Source of the DNA: Candidatus Geothermarchaeum rappei
Lineage (GTDB): Archaea > Thermoproteota > Nitrososphaeria > Geothermarchaeales > JDFR-13
Direction of reading: 5' to 3'
DNA: 64,000 nucleotides
Assembly (NCBI GenBank): GCA_002011085.2
Contig: MTMB02000001.1
Coordinates: 229,820 to 293,819 of the forward strand
Part shown: positions 51,376 through 60,649 of the stretch, one piece after another
Layout of the letters: each line of letters opens with the position of its first letter
Numbering within the stretch: the stretch's first letter is position 1
The notes under the pieces: generated by a model
Database searches by the model: none
Told to the model about the DNA's origin: nothing
The model's input: only the letters and a program-made list of their open reading frames with translations
Position numbers and translations under genes: made by a program

Positions 51376-52428
51376 TTGGGTGTCCCTAGATATCTCGGTG
51401 TAAAGGCTTTTAACCTTATGCTGGTGTTGCTGGGAGTACTGCTATTGACAGCTATACTCTTCGGCGCTACAGGGCTTTCAGACAAGATTCTCAGAGCTAT
51501 TATTAGTGAAGAGGTCAGGGGATACAGGGCTCAGCTATCGCAGCAGAAGGGTCTTACCCCTGAGGAGATAAACCATCTAGTCGAGGAGTATAAGAAGAAC
51601 CTCGAGATAGAATATGGACTGGACAAACCGTGGTATGTGCGATTGCCGGATATGATCCGGCGTATCGTGATCCTGGACCTGGGTACTTCGAAACACATGA
51701 CCAGCTTCACTGGAAGTAACCAGATTAGGGATATTATTGTGGAAAGGGTTCCATACACCGTCATGCTTATGACGACGGCGGTGTTAATTGTATTCGCTAT
51801 TGGACTGGGATTTGGGACATGGCTCTCTACAAAAGTCGGTTCCCTATGGGACAGGGGCCTGTCCTTCTTCGCATCGATATCCTACGCCACTCCCACATGG
51901 TGGCTAGCCTTATTATTAATACTGATATTCTCATATTATCTCGATATCCTGCCATATGGAGGACTCCTTAGCCCTAATCCGCCTAAGGAGTTCCTCCCTA
52001 GGTTATTGGACATGATGTATCACGCAATACTACCTATAATGACACTTGTACTAGCCCTTTCAGGCTCAGCTATCTATATATATAGGAGTATTCTAGTATC
52101 TACGGCTACTGAGGACTTCGTAACAGTTGCCCGAGCTAAAGGACTTCCAGAAAACCTTGTTTTGAGGAGGTATATCATTAGACCCTCTCTACACCCGATC
52201 CTAACCAACCTTGTGCTTGGACTAGCTGGGTCACTTACTGGTGCTATATTGACGGAGACGGTTTTCAACTGGCCGGGGATGGGGCGTCTATATTATGAGG
52301 CAATCCTCAATATCGATGAGCCACTTATCCTAGCCCTTACATATGTATTCACACTGATCTATGTAGCCGCTAGGTTTATTCTCGAGATTCTATACATTGT
52401 TGTTGATCCAAGGGTGACTGTGGAGTGA
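51376..52428 (+). CDS. ABC permease, DppB type
   Basis: First membrane subunit of the peptide-type importer. Residues 10-30 form the first helix, then an extracytoplasmic stretch, and the transport domain with RDIIVERVPYTVMLMTTA, HAILPIMTLVLALSGSAIYIYRS and the cytoplasmic EAA-like loop VTVARAKGLPENLVLRRYIIRPSLHPIL. TTG at 51376 has GGTGAT five bases before; GTG at 51367 is an alternative. It overlaps the next gene by 4 bases. Confidence 0.85.
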   Translation: MGVPRYLGVKAFNLMLVLLGVLLLTAILFGATGLSDKILRAIISEEVRGYRAQLSQQKGLTPEEINHLVEEYKKNLEIEYGLDKPWYVRLPDMIRRIVILDLGTSKHMTSFTGSNQIRDIIVERVPYTVMLMTTAVLIVFAIGLGFGTWLSTKVGSLWDRGLSFFASISYATPTWWLALLLILIFSYYLDILPYGGLLSPNPPKEFLPRLLDMMYHAILPIMTLVLALSGSAIYIYRSILVSTATEDFVTVARAKGLPENLVLRRYIIRPSLHPILTNLVLGLAGSLTGAILTETVFNWPGMGRLYYEAILNIDEPLILALTYVFTLIYVAARFILEILYIVVDPRVTVE

Positions 52429-53876
52429 GTGTAACACGTAGTGGTTGGCAAATTTATATAAGTAGTCTTGTGGGAAAGGCTGGGCTAATACTACTGATAT
52501 TCATGGTTGTCGCATCAATATACGTACTCGCTACCTACCCTCTCGACTATGGTATACGCGTCTGGAGTAATCCAAAGAGCTGGGCAGATAACCCTATAAC
52601 CGTACCACCCACATGGGTAGACTTCTTTACAGGGAGGGATTTGGTCACACACCATATCACTATAACTACCACTAGTAAGGGAACCGAGACTATAGCGGGG
52701 CTTAAATTCAAGGTATATGAACTGGACTATGACTTGGAGGAGGATGGTTTCCCAACATATTTAATGATCAAGATATATAACGTCAGTATGTACTCAGAGA
52801 GGGGAGTATATTTTGTTATCAATTTTACAAGGCCCGATGGAGATGAGATACGTCTAATAACATTCGCCGAAGTGCCCCCGCCAAATAGCGACCTCCCATA
52901 CATAGCCTTCTCAAAGAACGAGAAGATAATCTTCCTCTCTAAGGAGAGGTCAGTCGGATTCAGTTTACTAACATACATAAATACCAAGTACAATCTTAAT
53001 TATACTATTGACAAGCTGAATGAGATTAACTACAATAAGGTTCTCTTCGGTGTACCGACTGAGGAGGGCGGAGACGTGATTTGGAAACCGCTTAAGGGCG
53101 TCTATAAGATAAACGTCTATATGCTTGGAGAAGACAAGGATAAAATCGCTATGTTGAAGGCTGTCTTCGGAGGAGAGTCATATGGATTCCTAGGCACTGA
53201 TGATAATGGTAGGGATCTTGCACAGGGTCTTCTATTCGGGTTCCCAGTTGCATTGGCAATAGGTTTCTTCACCTCTATAGTGACAACAGCCATAGGCGCC
53301 TCCCTAGGTATCATCAGTGGTTATAAGGGCGGTAGGGTAGATGAGATTATACAGAGGATATCAGACGTCGTATACAACTTCCCGTTCCTACCGATTATAA
53401 TATTAATCGTTTTCATCATCAGCAGGATGCCTGGATTCCCAAGGCTACTAGCTATTTTCGGCGCTATAGTAGCCCTTGGATGGCCTGGGCTAACGATCCT
53501 CATCAGATCAATGGTTCTAAGCCTGAAGCAGTCACAGTTCATCGAGGCTGCTAAGGCAATCGGTGCATCAGACAGGAGGATAATGTTCAAGCACATATTC
53601 CCCAACTTGGCTCCATTCATATTCGCTCAGATGATCTTCTTCACACCCGGCGCTATCCTGGCCGAGGCCGCATTGAGCTTCCTCGGACTCGGTGACCCCA
53701 ACATACCGACTTGGGGGCAGATTATTGAGGAGTCGTTTAGGGCTGGAGCCGCCCTCAACGGATGGTGGTGGTGGGTATTGCCACCAGGTCTACTGATCAT
53801 GCTTGCAGCTATAACATTTGTGTTTATAGCTCTGGGCCTAGAGCCCATTGTAAACCCGAAGTTACAGGAGAGGTGA
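52425..53876 (+). CDS. ABC permease, DppC type, with a large extracytoplasmic insertion
   Basis: Second membrane subunit. After the first helix (about residues 14-36) there is an insertion of roughly 180-200 residues (HHITITTTSKG to about FLGTDDNGRDL) before the transport domain with six helices and the EAA loop QFIEAAKAIGASDRRIMFKHIFPNLAP. Standard DppC has about 300 residues, this has 483. The insertion is strand-rich and carries N-x-S/T sites, as in an extracytoplasmic domain. GTG at 52425 overlaps the previous stop. Confidence 0.85.
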   Translation: MSVTRSGWQIYISSLVGKAGLILLIFMVVASIYVLATYPLDYGIRVWSNPKSWADNPITVPPTWVDFFTGRDLVTHHITITTTSKGTETIAGLKFKVYELDYDLEEDGFPTYLMIKIYNVSMYSERGVYFVINFTRPDGDEIRLITFAEVPPPNSDLPYIAFSKNEKIIFLSKERSVGFSLLTYINTKYNLNYTIDKLNEINYNKVLFGVPTEEGGDVIWKPLKGVYKINVYMLGEDKDKIAMLKAVFGGESYGFLGTDDNGRDLAQGLLFGFPVALAIGFFTSIVTTAIGASLGIISGYKGGRVDEIIQRISDVVYNFPFLPIIILIVFIISRMPGFPRLLAIFGAIVALGWPGLTILIRSMVLSLKQSQFIEAAKAIGASDRRIMFKHIFPNLAPFIFAQMIFFTPGAILAEAALSFLGLGDPNIPTWGQIIEESFRAGAALNGWWWWVLPPGLLIMLAAITFVFIALGLEPIVNPKLQER

Positions 53877-53880
53877 GTAT

Positions 53881-54846
53881 ATGGTTAAGAATATACTGGA
53901 GGTAAAGGATCTCTACCTCTACTACAAGACGTATAAGGGGATTGTACAGGCCGTGGACGGTATTTCGTTCAATATACCCGAGGGGCAGACCTTAGGTATA
54001 GTCGGTGAGTCTGGATGCGGTAAGTCCAGTACAGCCAACACTATAATTAGGCTACTACCAAAGAATACATACAAGTATGAGGGGTCTATAAAGCTGGATG
54101 GCGAGGAGATCACTACCATACCTATGGATGAGTTCAGGAGGACAATTAGATGGAGGAAAGTTGCAATGGTTTTCCAGGGCGCCATGAATAGCCTTAACCC
54201 TGTTTTGAAGGTTGGTTTCCAGGTTGCCGAGCCCCTGATAGTCCATCTAGGCATGGATAAGAATGAGGCGTTGGATAGGGCTAAACAGGTCTTCGAGAAG
54301 ATTGGTTTGACACCTGCTTTCCTAGACAGGTATCCACATGAATTAAGTGGTGGTATGAGGCAGAGGATCGTTATTGCCATGGCCATGATAATGAATCCCC
54401 AGCTACTTATCCTTGACGAGCCGACAAGCGCTCTAGACGTCAGTATCCAGGCTCAGATCATGAATCTACTAAAGTCTTTGAAGAAGGAGTATAACCTGTC
54501 TATGATATTCATCACCCATGACATCGCCCTGGCAAGTGATATTAGTGACTTACTAGCTGTCATGTATGCTGGCGAGATAGTGGAGTATGGCCCAATCGAG
54601 GAGGTTCTCCTAAATCCCCAGCATCCCTACGCACAAAAGCTCATCGCCAGTATCCCGAGGTTGAGGGAGGATAAGGAGCCGGAGTTCCTACCTGGGAATC
54701 CACCTGGACTAATTAATCCACCGAAGGGATGTAGATTCGCTAGCAGGTGTCCATACAGGTTTGAGAAGTGTAGTGAGGCGCCTGGACTGGTTTGGATAAA
54801 TGGGAATCACTATGTAAAGTGTCATCTGTATTCGGAGGGGAAGTAA
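53881..54846 (+). CDS. ABC ATPase, DppD/OppD type
   Basis: Walker A GESGCGKSS, signature HELSGGMRQR, Walker B LLILDEPTSALD, H-loop FITHDIA. The C-terminal oligopeptide-transporter domain is present (PPKGCRFASRCPYRFEKC), with the Cys cluster that in some members binds Fe-S. 321 residues, standard. Gap of 4 bases after dppC and 1 base before dppF, so all are co-transcribed. Confidence 0.9.
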   Translation: MVKNILEVKDLYLYYKTYKGIVQAVDGISFNIPEGQTLGIVGESGCGKSSTANTIIRLLPKNTYKYEGSIKLDGEEITTIPMDEFRRTIRWRKVAMVFQGAMNSLNPVLKVGFQVAEPLIVHLGMDKNEALDRAKQVFEKIGLTPAFLDRYPHELSGGMRQRIVIAMAMIMNPQLLILDEPTSALDVSIQAQIMNLLKSLKKEYNLSMIFITHDIALASDISDLLAVMYAGEIVEYGPIEEVLLNPQHPYAQKLIASIPRLREDKEPEFLPGNPPGLINPPKGCRFASRCPYRFEKCSEAPGLVWINGNHYVKCHLYSEGK

Positions 54847-54847
54847 A

Positions 54848-55816
54848 GTGGTAAGGACTATTATGAAGTTGGAAAACCTCAGGACATACTACATATTGCG
54901 TAAAGGATTATTTGGGAGGCTCGTTGTCAAGGCTGTAGACGGCGTTACACTGGAATTTAAGGCGGGTGAGATCACTGCCGTAGTAGGTGAATCCGGGTGT
55001 GGTAAGACCACACTAGGAAGGACTAGCCTTAAGCTTATCGAGCCCACAGATGGAAAGATCATATTTGAGGATAAGGATATTACGCACTATAAGGGAGATA
55101 TGAAGTGGTTTAGGAAGAAGGCTCAGATAATATTCCAGGATCCATTCCAGTCTCTCAATCCATACCACAGTATCTATGAGATTTTAAGTGAGCCACTGGT
55201 CGTATTAGGTGAGAAGGACAGGAGTGTAATCGATGAGAAGATTATCTCGGTCTTGAATGAGGTTAAGATGACCCCACCTGAGGAGTATCTTACAAAGTAT
55301 CCACATATGCTCTCAGGAGGTCAGAGACAGAGGATATGTATCGCGAGGGCATTATTAGTTGATCCCATATACCTCGTTGCGGATGAGCCGGTCTCCATGA
55401 TTGACGCCAGTAGCCGTGCAGAAATACTCACTATGTTTAGGAACATCCAGAAGGAGAGGGACTTGGCTGTAATGTATATTACGCATGATATTGCCACTAC
55501 CAAATACTTTAGCGACTTAATTGCTGTGATGTACGCTGGTAAAATAGTGGAGTATGGCCCTACTAAGAAGGTTCTTAAGAACCCGCTTCACCCCTATACA
55601 CAGGCATTGATCGACGCGGTGCCAGATCCAGATCCAAACAATAGGTTTAGGATGAGGCCTGTGGTACCCGGCGAGCCGCCTAACCCGATTAACCCTCCAC
55701 CTGGATGCCGTTTCCACCCAAGATGCCCCAAGAGATTTGATCCTTGTGACAAGGACGAGCCTGTTTTAATGGAAGTAGAGAATGGGCATTATGTAGCATG
55801 TCACCTATTTAAGTAG
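54848..55816 (+). CDS. ABC ATPase, DppF/OppF type
   Basis: Partner ATPase. Walker A GESGCGKTT, HMLSGGQRQRICIA, ADEPVSMIDASSRAE, H-loop YITHDIA and C-terminal PPGCRFHPRCPKRFDPC. Walker B reads LVADEPVSMID. GTG start one base after the previous stop. Last gene of the importer operon; followed by AT-rich non-coding sequence with T-runs at 55826-55836. Confidence 0.9.
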   Translation: MVRTIMKLENLRTYYILRKGLFGRLVVKAVDGVTLEFKAGEITAVVGESGCGKTTLGRTSLKLIEPTDGKIIFEDKDITHYKGDMKWFRKKAQIIFQDPFQSLNPYHSIYEILSEPLVVLGEKDRSVIDEKIISVLNEVKMTPPEEYLTKYPHMLSGGQRQRICIARALLVDPIYLVADEPVSMIDASSRAEILTMFRNIQKERDLAVMYITHDIATTKYFSDLIAVMYAGKIVEYGPTKKVLKNPLHPYTQALIDAVPDPDPNNRFRMRPVVPGEPPNPINPPPGCRFHPRCPKRFDPCDKDEPVLMEVENGHYVACHLFK

Positions 55817-55893
55817 GCTACATTTCCTTTTTCTTAACTAACCTACATTTTCCCTTATTAACTAGATTTTATTTATTAGTTTAGCCTATATTC

Positions 55894-55919
55894 AGACTAA
55901 ATACCCAGTGTATTAGTCT
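55894..55919. promoter_or_regulatory. Inverted repeat upstream of the amino-acid permease gene
   Basis: AGACTAAATA (55894-55903) and TATTAGTCT (55911-55919) form an inverted repeat with one extra A, 37 bases before the GTG at 55956. It could be an operator, for example for an Lrp/AsnC-like protein, given the RAM-domain gene downstream. Confidence 0.4.
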
Positions 55920-55955
55920 AACTACATTTATTCGAGTAGATGAGTGTGATGTACA

Positions 55956-57845
55956 GTGCCGGAGGAATCTGAGAAGCTGCGTAGAGAGATAGGGTTCCTA
56001 GGAGCCTTTTCCATGGGCTTCGCAGATGTTGGAGCCGATGTATTCCTAGCTATCGGAATAGTAACTCTCTACGCGGCGGGATATGCTCCCTTCTCCTTTC
56101 TAATAGCCTCCATATGCTATATAACAACTGGACTAGTCTATGCTGAACTCGCCTCCCTCTATCCCTATGCAGGGGGTGGGCAGGTATATGGCATGAGGGC
56201 TGGAGGAGATATCCTTGGGTTCCTCGTCGGCTGGGCAATTCTCCTAGACTACGTCCTCGACATAGGTCTATTCTCAATCGCCAGCGCTGGTTACCTAGCC
56301 TTTATATTCCCGGAACTACATGATTATATTACCATTAACTTGGGGGTGTTTGAGTTCACCACCCCTTATATCGGTGTAACTGCTTTTATAATGGTTCTTT
56401 TCCTCATAGGAATAAATCTAATTGGCATCAAGGAATCGAGTAAATTTAATGAGCTACTTGTCATAGTCACGGTCTTCACTGAGGTGTCTATACTTATCCT
56501 GGCGTTTCTATTTGCTTTTTCACCCGAGAGGTTTATTGAGCAACTAAATTTCCTAGGAAATCCTGATCATCAAGAGCATGTGTTCTACACTGGACTGTGG
56601 GATATCCAGACTGAGAACTTTATATATGGTATAACTCTTGCAATGAGTAGCTTCATAGGTATAGAGTCCATTGCACAAGCCGCTGAAGAAACCAGGAACC
56701 CCTGGAAATATCTTCCGAGATCCTTTAAGTACTCTATAATAACTGTGTTGGTCTTCACTCTCTCATTCTCCATACTGGGGCTAGGTGTATTGGGTTGGGA
56801 GGGTCTCGCTAATTCAATATATAACCCTATTGCTCAGATAACCTCCCGGATACCTGTTATCGGGAGATATATGGCTCTAGCAGTTGCCTTCGTAGCCTTC
56901 TCAATTACATTGGTCTCTACCAATACAGGTGTGATTGGAGTCTCTAGGGTTACTTATAGTATGTCAAGATTCAAGCTTATACCCGCTGTATTTAGCAGGC
57001 TTCATAAGAAGAGGGCTGTGCCATATGTCAGTATAATATTCTTTGGATTGATAGGGGGATCTCTAGCCCTCACTGGGAATCTCGAGATGGTGGCCGGCCT
57101 ATATAACTTCGGTGCTCTTCTAAGCTATATCCTTGTCAACTATAGTCATATTAGGCTTAGGCAAGTTGATATAGAGTCGTATAGACCCTGGAAAACACCG
57201 ATAAACATACAGTTTAGGGGTAAGGAGATTAGTATAGTTGCGGTCATCGGTTTGATCGCTACAGCCTCTTTATTTACACTAGTAGTTATATATCATCCGA
57301 TGGGTAGGCTGTTGGGGACTCTCTGGGTTGTTGCGGGCTTCATCCTATTTTTATCATATAGGGTATATAAGGGATGGGGGATAACTGAGAGTATCTCGGT
57401 AAAGATACTTAAACCGACTATAACAAAGATAAAGACAATTGTGGTAGTTCCTCCACTGGTTAAGCCTGAGTTAGTATATAGGGCTATCTATTATAACCTT
57501 GAGGATATACACGATATTCACTTGGTGAGCCTAATTGAACTCCCTAAGAGGTTTAGGGAGCCTGTGCATATAAGCTGGGCTGAGATAATATCTATGAAGA
57601 GAGATGTGGAAGAGAACCTCGGGTATATCTGCGAAAGACTAAGAAAATCTGGTTTTACGTGTAAATCGCATGTAATTGTCGGGTCGAGCGATAGCCTAAC
57701 GAACTATATCGAGGGTGTGAACGCCGATACCGTGGTCTTAATAAGCGGTAAAAAGCCTAGGATAAAGGGTAAGAAGGGCTTTATATTAAATGATTTAAAG
57801 GGAGACATCAGAATCATATATTTGTTTATGCCGGAATTCGGGTGA
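55956..57845 (+). CDS. APC-family amino acid permease with C-terminal USP-like domain
   Basis: About 12 hydrophobic helices in residues 10-470, starting GFLGAFSMGFADVGADVFLAIG, with LDYVLDIGL, NLIGIKESSK and SMSRFKLIPAVF segments of the APC superfamily. Residues about 475-629 are a soluble cytoplasmic Rossmann-like domain (TIVVVPPLVKPELVYRAI and VIVGSSDSLTNYI) similar to universal stress proteins. That fusion suggests nucleotide or stress sensing. The GTG start follows an AT-rich leader with an inverted repeat. It is coupled to RAM and USP genes. Confidence 0.8.
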   Translation: MPEESEKLRREIGFLGAFSMGFADVGADVFLAIGIVTLYAAGYAPFSFLIASICYITTGLVYAELASLYPYAGGGQVYGMRAGGDILGFLVGWAILLDYVLDIGLFSIASAGYLAFIFPELHDYITINLGVFEFTTPYIGVTAFIMVLFLIGINLIGIKESSKFNELLVIVTVFTEVSILILAFLFAFSPERFIEQLNFLGNPDHQEHVFYTGLWDIQTENFIYGITLAMSSFIGIESIAQAAEETRNPWKYLPRSFKYSIITVLVFTLSFSILGLGVLGWEGLANSIYNPIAQITSRIPVIGRYMALAVAFVAFSITLVSTNTGVIGVSRVTYSMSRFKLIPAVFSRLHKKRAVPYVSIIFFGLIGGSLALTGNLEMVAGLYNFGALLSYILVNYSHIRLRQVDIESYRPWKTPINIQFRGKEISIVAVIGLIATASLFTLVVIYHPMGRLLGTLWVVAGFILFLSYRVYKGWGITESISVKILKPTITKIKTIVVVPPLVKPELVYRAIYYNLEDIHDIHLVSLIELPKRFREPVHISWAEIISMKRDVEENLGYICERLRKSGFTCKSHVIVGSSDSLTNYIEGVNADTVVLISGKKPRIKGKKGFILNDLKGDIRIIYLFMPEFG

Positions 57846-57851
57846 TGATGT

Positions 57852-58094
57852 TTGAAGGCTTTGATAGAGATTGTTGTAGAGCCGAAGAAGCTGGAGAATG
57901 TTTGTAAGAGGCTTTCTGAGCTTAAAGAGGCTGTGAAGGTATATGAGATAACAGGTGAGTTCGACGTCTTTGTAGAGCTTGACGTGGATTCGATGAATAG
58001 CCTGAGGAAGATCCTTAAGGAGAAGATTCTACGTATAGATGGTGTTAAGACCACCCATAGTAGTGTTGTATTGGGTGAATGGAAATCAGTATGA
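57852..58094 (+). CDS. Stand-alone RAM (Lrp/AsnC ligand-binding) domain protein
   Basis: 80 residues forming only the amino-acid-binding RAM fold of Lrp/AsnC proteins: IEIVVEPKKLENVCKRLSE, then VKVYEITGEFDVFVELDVD and a last strand THSSVVLGEW. No helix-turn-helix, so it cannot bind DNA alone and may sense amino acids for the permease. TTG at 57852 follows GGTGAT. It overlaps the next gene by 4 bases (ATGA). Confidence 0.8.
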   Translation: MKALIEIVVEPKKLENVCKRLSELKEAVKVYEITGEFDVFVELDVDSMNSLRKILKEKILRIDGVKTTHSSVVLGEWKSV

Positions 58095-58507
58095 AGAGGA
58101 TATTGATACCAGTTGGGGAATATACGGATCCAACTCCATTGATAAAGTTGACTGAGATTATAAAGGATCTAGAGTCTGTGGAGATCGTCCTATTTGGAGT
58201 CGTCTCAATTCCATTTACAACCTCATTGGAACAGGAGGAGATCAGGAATACCGAACCATATATAAGGATCAGGGATAAGCTGGAGGAAGTCAGCCAGTTT
58301 TTTAGATCCCTTGGGCTAAGCCCTAAGACTAGAATCGTCGTATCTAGGGATGTGCCTGAGGCCATTATTGAGGAGGCCTTGTCCGAGGAATATGATTTGA
58401 TTGTCCTTATCAAGAGGCTTAAACCACCTAGATTTGTTAGGAGGAGCGTTAGCCAGGCGATTCTATCCAAGATACCTAGTCCACTACTTATATTGACCAT
58501 GGACTAG
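58091..58507 (+). CDS. Universal-stress-protein-like protein
   Basis: About 138 residues, starting MKRILIPVGEYTD, with an alpha/beta core and a VSRDVPEAIIEEALSEEYDLIVLI strand-helix. The family ATP motif G-2x-G-9x-G(S/T) is not intact (RLKPPRFVRRSVSQ), so nucleotide binding is uncertain. ATG at 58091 overlaps the RAM gene by 4 bases; ATG 58079 would overlap by 16. Confidence 0.65.
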   Translation: MKRILIPVGEYTDPTPLIKLTEIIKDLESVEIVLFGVVSIPFTTSLEQEEIRNTEPYIRIRDKLEEVSQFFRSLGLSPKTRIVVSRDVPEAIIEEALSEEYDLIVLIKRLKPPRFVRRSVSQAILSKIPSPLLILTMD

Positions 58508-58517
58508 ACTGATTGAT

Positions 58518-59144
58518 ATGAATCCATCTCTATCTAACTTCTCGATATCCTACCTCCTCTCCCTATTATATACCTATAAATCTGATGTTGACAAGGCCTG
58601 TGAAAAATACCTTATTCCAAAGACTCTCTTCGAAGAGGTTTATGAGTTATTTAAGGAATCGCTGGAAGACCTGGATTTTAGGATAGATATTATTGAGGAG
58701 CTTCTATCTAGGGGGGAGTCCCCAGAGAAGATTGCTGAAGCCATGGATTGGAGGGACTTCGAGTACTTAGTTGGGAGATATTTTACTGAGAATGGGTTTA
58801 AAGTCGATTATAACTATAGGATACACCGTCCAAAGAGGGAGGTCGATGTCCTTGCTAGGAGAGGAGGGATGTTGATAGGTGTAGACTGTAAGAATTGGGA
58901 TAAGAGACTTACCAGATCCATGGTTAGGAATGTGGTTGAGAAGCAAGTTGAGCGCCTATCCTATTTATGTAGCCGCAGCGAGTTCCGAGGATATAAGATA
59001 TATCCTCTTGTCGTTGTCATGAGACGCGGTAGAAATATCTTCTATAATGGTGTGGGCATTATCCCCATTTCAGGACTCAGGGAATTTATACAGAACCTTG
59101 ATATATTCATAATAGAGGGGTTATTGTCACACCTACCTTGCTAG
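58518..59144 (+). CDS. Mrr-like restriction-endonuclease-fold protein
   Basis: 208 residues. The C-terminal half is a PD-(D/E)XK nuclease core: WRDFEYLVGRYFTENGFKVDYN, REVDVLARRGGMLIGVDCKNWDK giving Asp, and D-x-K (DCK). The N-terminal 70 residues are helical with a SPEKIAEA helix. Mrr-like proteins cut modified or damaged DNA; the DxCK site seems complete. Its start is 10 bases after the USP gene, so it could be an extra member of that transcript. Ends 12 bases inside rpoP, tail-to-tail. Confidence 0.7.
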   Translation: MNPSLSNFSISYLLSLLYTYKSDVDKACEKYLIPKTLFEEVYELFKESLEDLDFRIDIIEELLSRGESPEKIAEAMDWRDFEYLVGRYFTENGFKVDYNYRIHRPKREVDVLARRGGMLIGVDCKNWDKRLTRSMVRNVVEKQVERLSYLCSRSEFRGYKIYPLVVVMRRGRNIFYNGVGIIPISGLREFIQNLDIFIIEGLLSHLPC

Positions 59145-59306
59145 AACCTCTCTCGATACATCCTTCCTAACTTTCTCTAGGATCATGAACCCACATTTAG
59201 GGCATGAGAAGTAACTCATTTCAGAGATTTCTTCAGCTGTGGATACAGCTCCACACCTCAGACACCTATATTTAATGTCTCTGGAGTAGACTCTTATGTT
59301 CTTCAT
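59133..59306 (-). CDS. rpoP: RNA polymerase subunit P (Rpb12-like)
   Basis: 57 residues, too short to show in long-ORF searches. It begins MKNIRVYSRDIKY and has the zinc pair CLRCG and CPKCG with a FMILEKVRKD end, the typical layout of RpoP/Rpb12, a small subunit needed for stable pre-initiation complexes. GTGATG upstream of the ATG serves as ribosome site. Its 3' end overlaps the nuclease gene by 12 bases. Confidence 0.8.
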   Translation of the reverse strand: MKNIRVYSRDIKYRCLRCGAVSTAEEISEMSYFSCPKCGFMILEKVRKDVSREVLAR

Positions 59307-59476
59307 GGCATCATCACTACAATTTGTTAGCTATATTCTCTTTATAAATATTTTTAGACATCCTATATCCAAAATTTAGTATAGTATTATAGTTATTTTA
59401 TACCCGTCTAAAACCCTTATTAACAATATAATAGTCTTATGATTGCTATGATGCCGTGTAAGTGGGATGGTATGGA

Positions 59477-60649
59477 ATGAGGATAGCGATGTTCCTATCA
59501 AAGAGGGAGCATATCATTATGCTTTCATCAATATATCAGCTTCTAATCAGGAAGGGTCATAAGATCTATGTATTTGATATTTTGGAGGAGTCGGGATGGT
59601 TTGAAAAAGGTGTTCAATACGTCTCCCTAAACTATAATAAGCCTGAGGATGTACTGGACTATGGAATGGGTGAGAGAGAGTCAATTGACTATCTCGTAAA
59701 TATGTTTGAGAAGAATAAGATTGATCTCGTGATGTTCTCAGGCTACAGCGATTTCCTTATGAGGGTAGCTATAGCCTCCAAATTAATGAGGATCCCGGCC
59801 CTACATATTGGGTCTGGGCATAGGACCTACAACTATAGTGATGAGGATGAGGTTCTGAGGCAGGTAACAGACCACTTAATACCATTCCACGCTACCTATA
59901 CCCCTCAGAACTCTAGCAATCTCTTGGCTGAGGGGGTTGACCCTAGGTATGTTAAGCTAATAGGCTGTCCAGTCGTCGATCTAGTTAGCCAGAGGCTTTC
60001 CGAGGCCTTGGATAAATCCACTATATTGAGTGAGATGGGTGTTGATCCAGGTGAATACATAGCTGTTGTCCTAAATAAGAGGGAGTCTATCGAACATATA
60101 GATGGATTCAGGAGTTTCTCCTCTTCCTCAGGCGAATATCTAATACTGCCGTTATCCAAGGAAAATAAAAAGGCATTGATAGACCGAGATAAATATTATG
60201 AGACGATGTCCGAGTATGATATCTTGTTTATGGAGATCTTCGACTATCTTGATCACCTAAGCTTTATCTATAATGCAAAGTCGGTTATAACGGATCAGGA
60301 GTGGGTGGCGCTTGAATCAGCGGTTTTGAGGAGGCCGACGACCCTGTTGATAAGCCCTGGCTCAAGGCCACTATATATACGGGGCAACTATGTAAATATC
60401 GTCCATCTCGATGAGAGTCTATCCAAGAATATAGGTAGTGTGTATATGAAGAGGAAGACAGGTGATGTTGGTCGGTATTATGGAGGGGGAGGGGCTGCAG
60501 AGGCATTGTCGGAATATCTATATGAGGTTCCGAAGCTACGCCTCAAATATCCACAGATAGATATCTACTCGGCGGTGGATGGAGATATCTCCCGGGTATC
60601 AAAAGATGTCATACCTGAGAAGTATAGGAGGTTGTTATCGTTATCATGA
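59477..60649 (+). CDS. UDP-GlcNAc 2-epimerase-like protein (GT-B fold)
   Basis: About 390 residues, GT-B fold as in WecB. ALHIGSGHRTYNYSDEDEVLRQVTDHL near residue 110 corresponds to the family's H-x-x-x-G-x-R and Glu/Asp motif, and VKLIGCPVVDLVSQ matches the GNPVxD motif (GCP here). C-terminal VITDQEWVALESAVLRRPTT is like the GTxxxE region. Probably makes or uses an amino-sugar nucleotide for surface glycan. Some residues differ from classical WecB, so the substrate is uncertain. ATG 59477 is preferred. Confidence 0.65.
   Translation: MRIAMFLSKREHIIMLSSIYQLLIRKGHKIYVFDILEESGWFEKGVQYVSLNYNKPEDVLDYGMGERESIDYLVNMFEKNKIDLVMFSGYSDFLMRVAIASKLMRIPALHIGSGHRTYNYSDEDEVLRQVTDHLIPFHATYTPQNSSNLLAEGVDPRYVKLIGCPVVDLVSQRLSEALDKSTILSEMGVDPGEYIAVVLNKRESIEHIDGFRSFSSSSGEYLILPLSKENKKALIDRDKYYETMSEYDILFMEIFDYLDHLSFIYNAKSVITDQEWVALESAVLRRPTTLLISPGSRPLYIRGNYVNIVHLDESLSKNIGSVYMKRKTGDVGRYYGGGGAAEALSEYLYEVPKLRLKYPQIDIYSAVDGDISRVSKDVIPEKYRRLLSLS

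Noticed and set aside
59295-59315. GTGATGATGCC on the minus strand as a possible C box
   Set aside because: It is the ribosome site and start region of rpoP; no D box is found within the gene.
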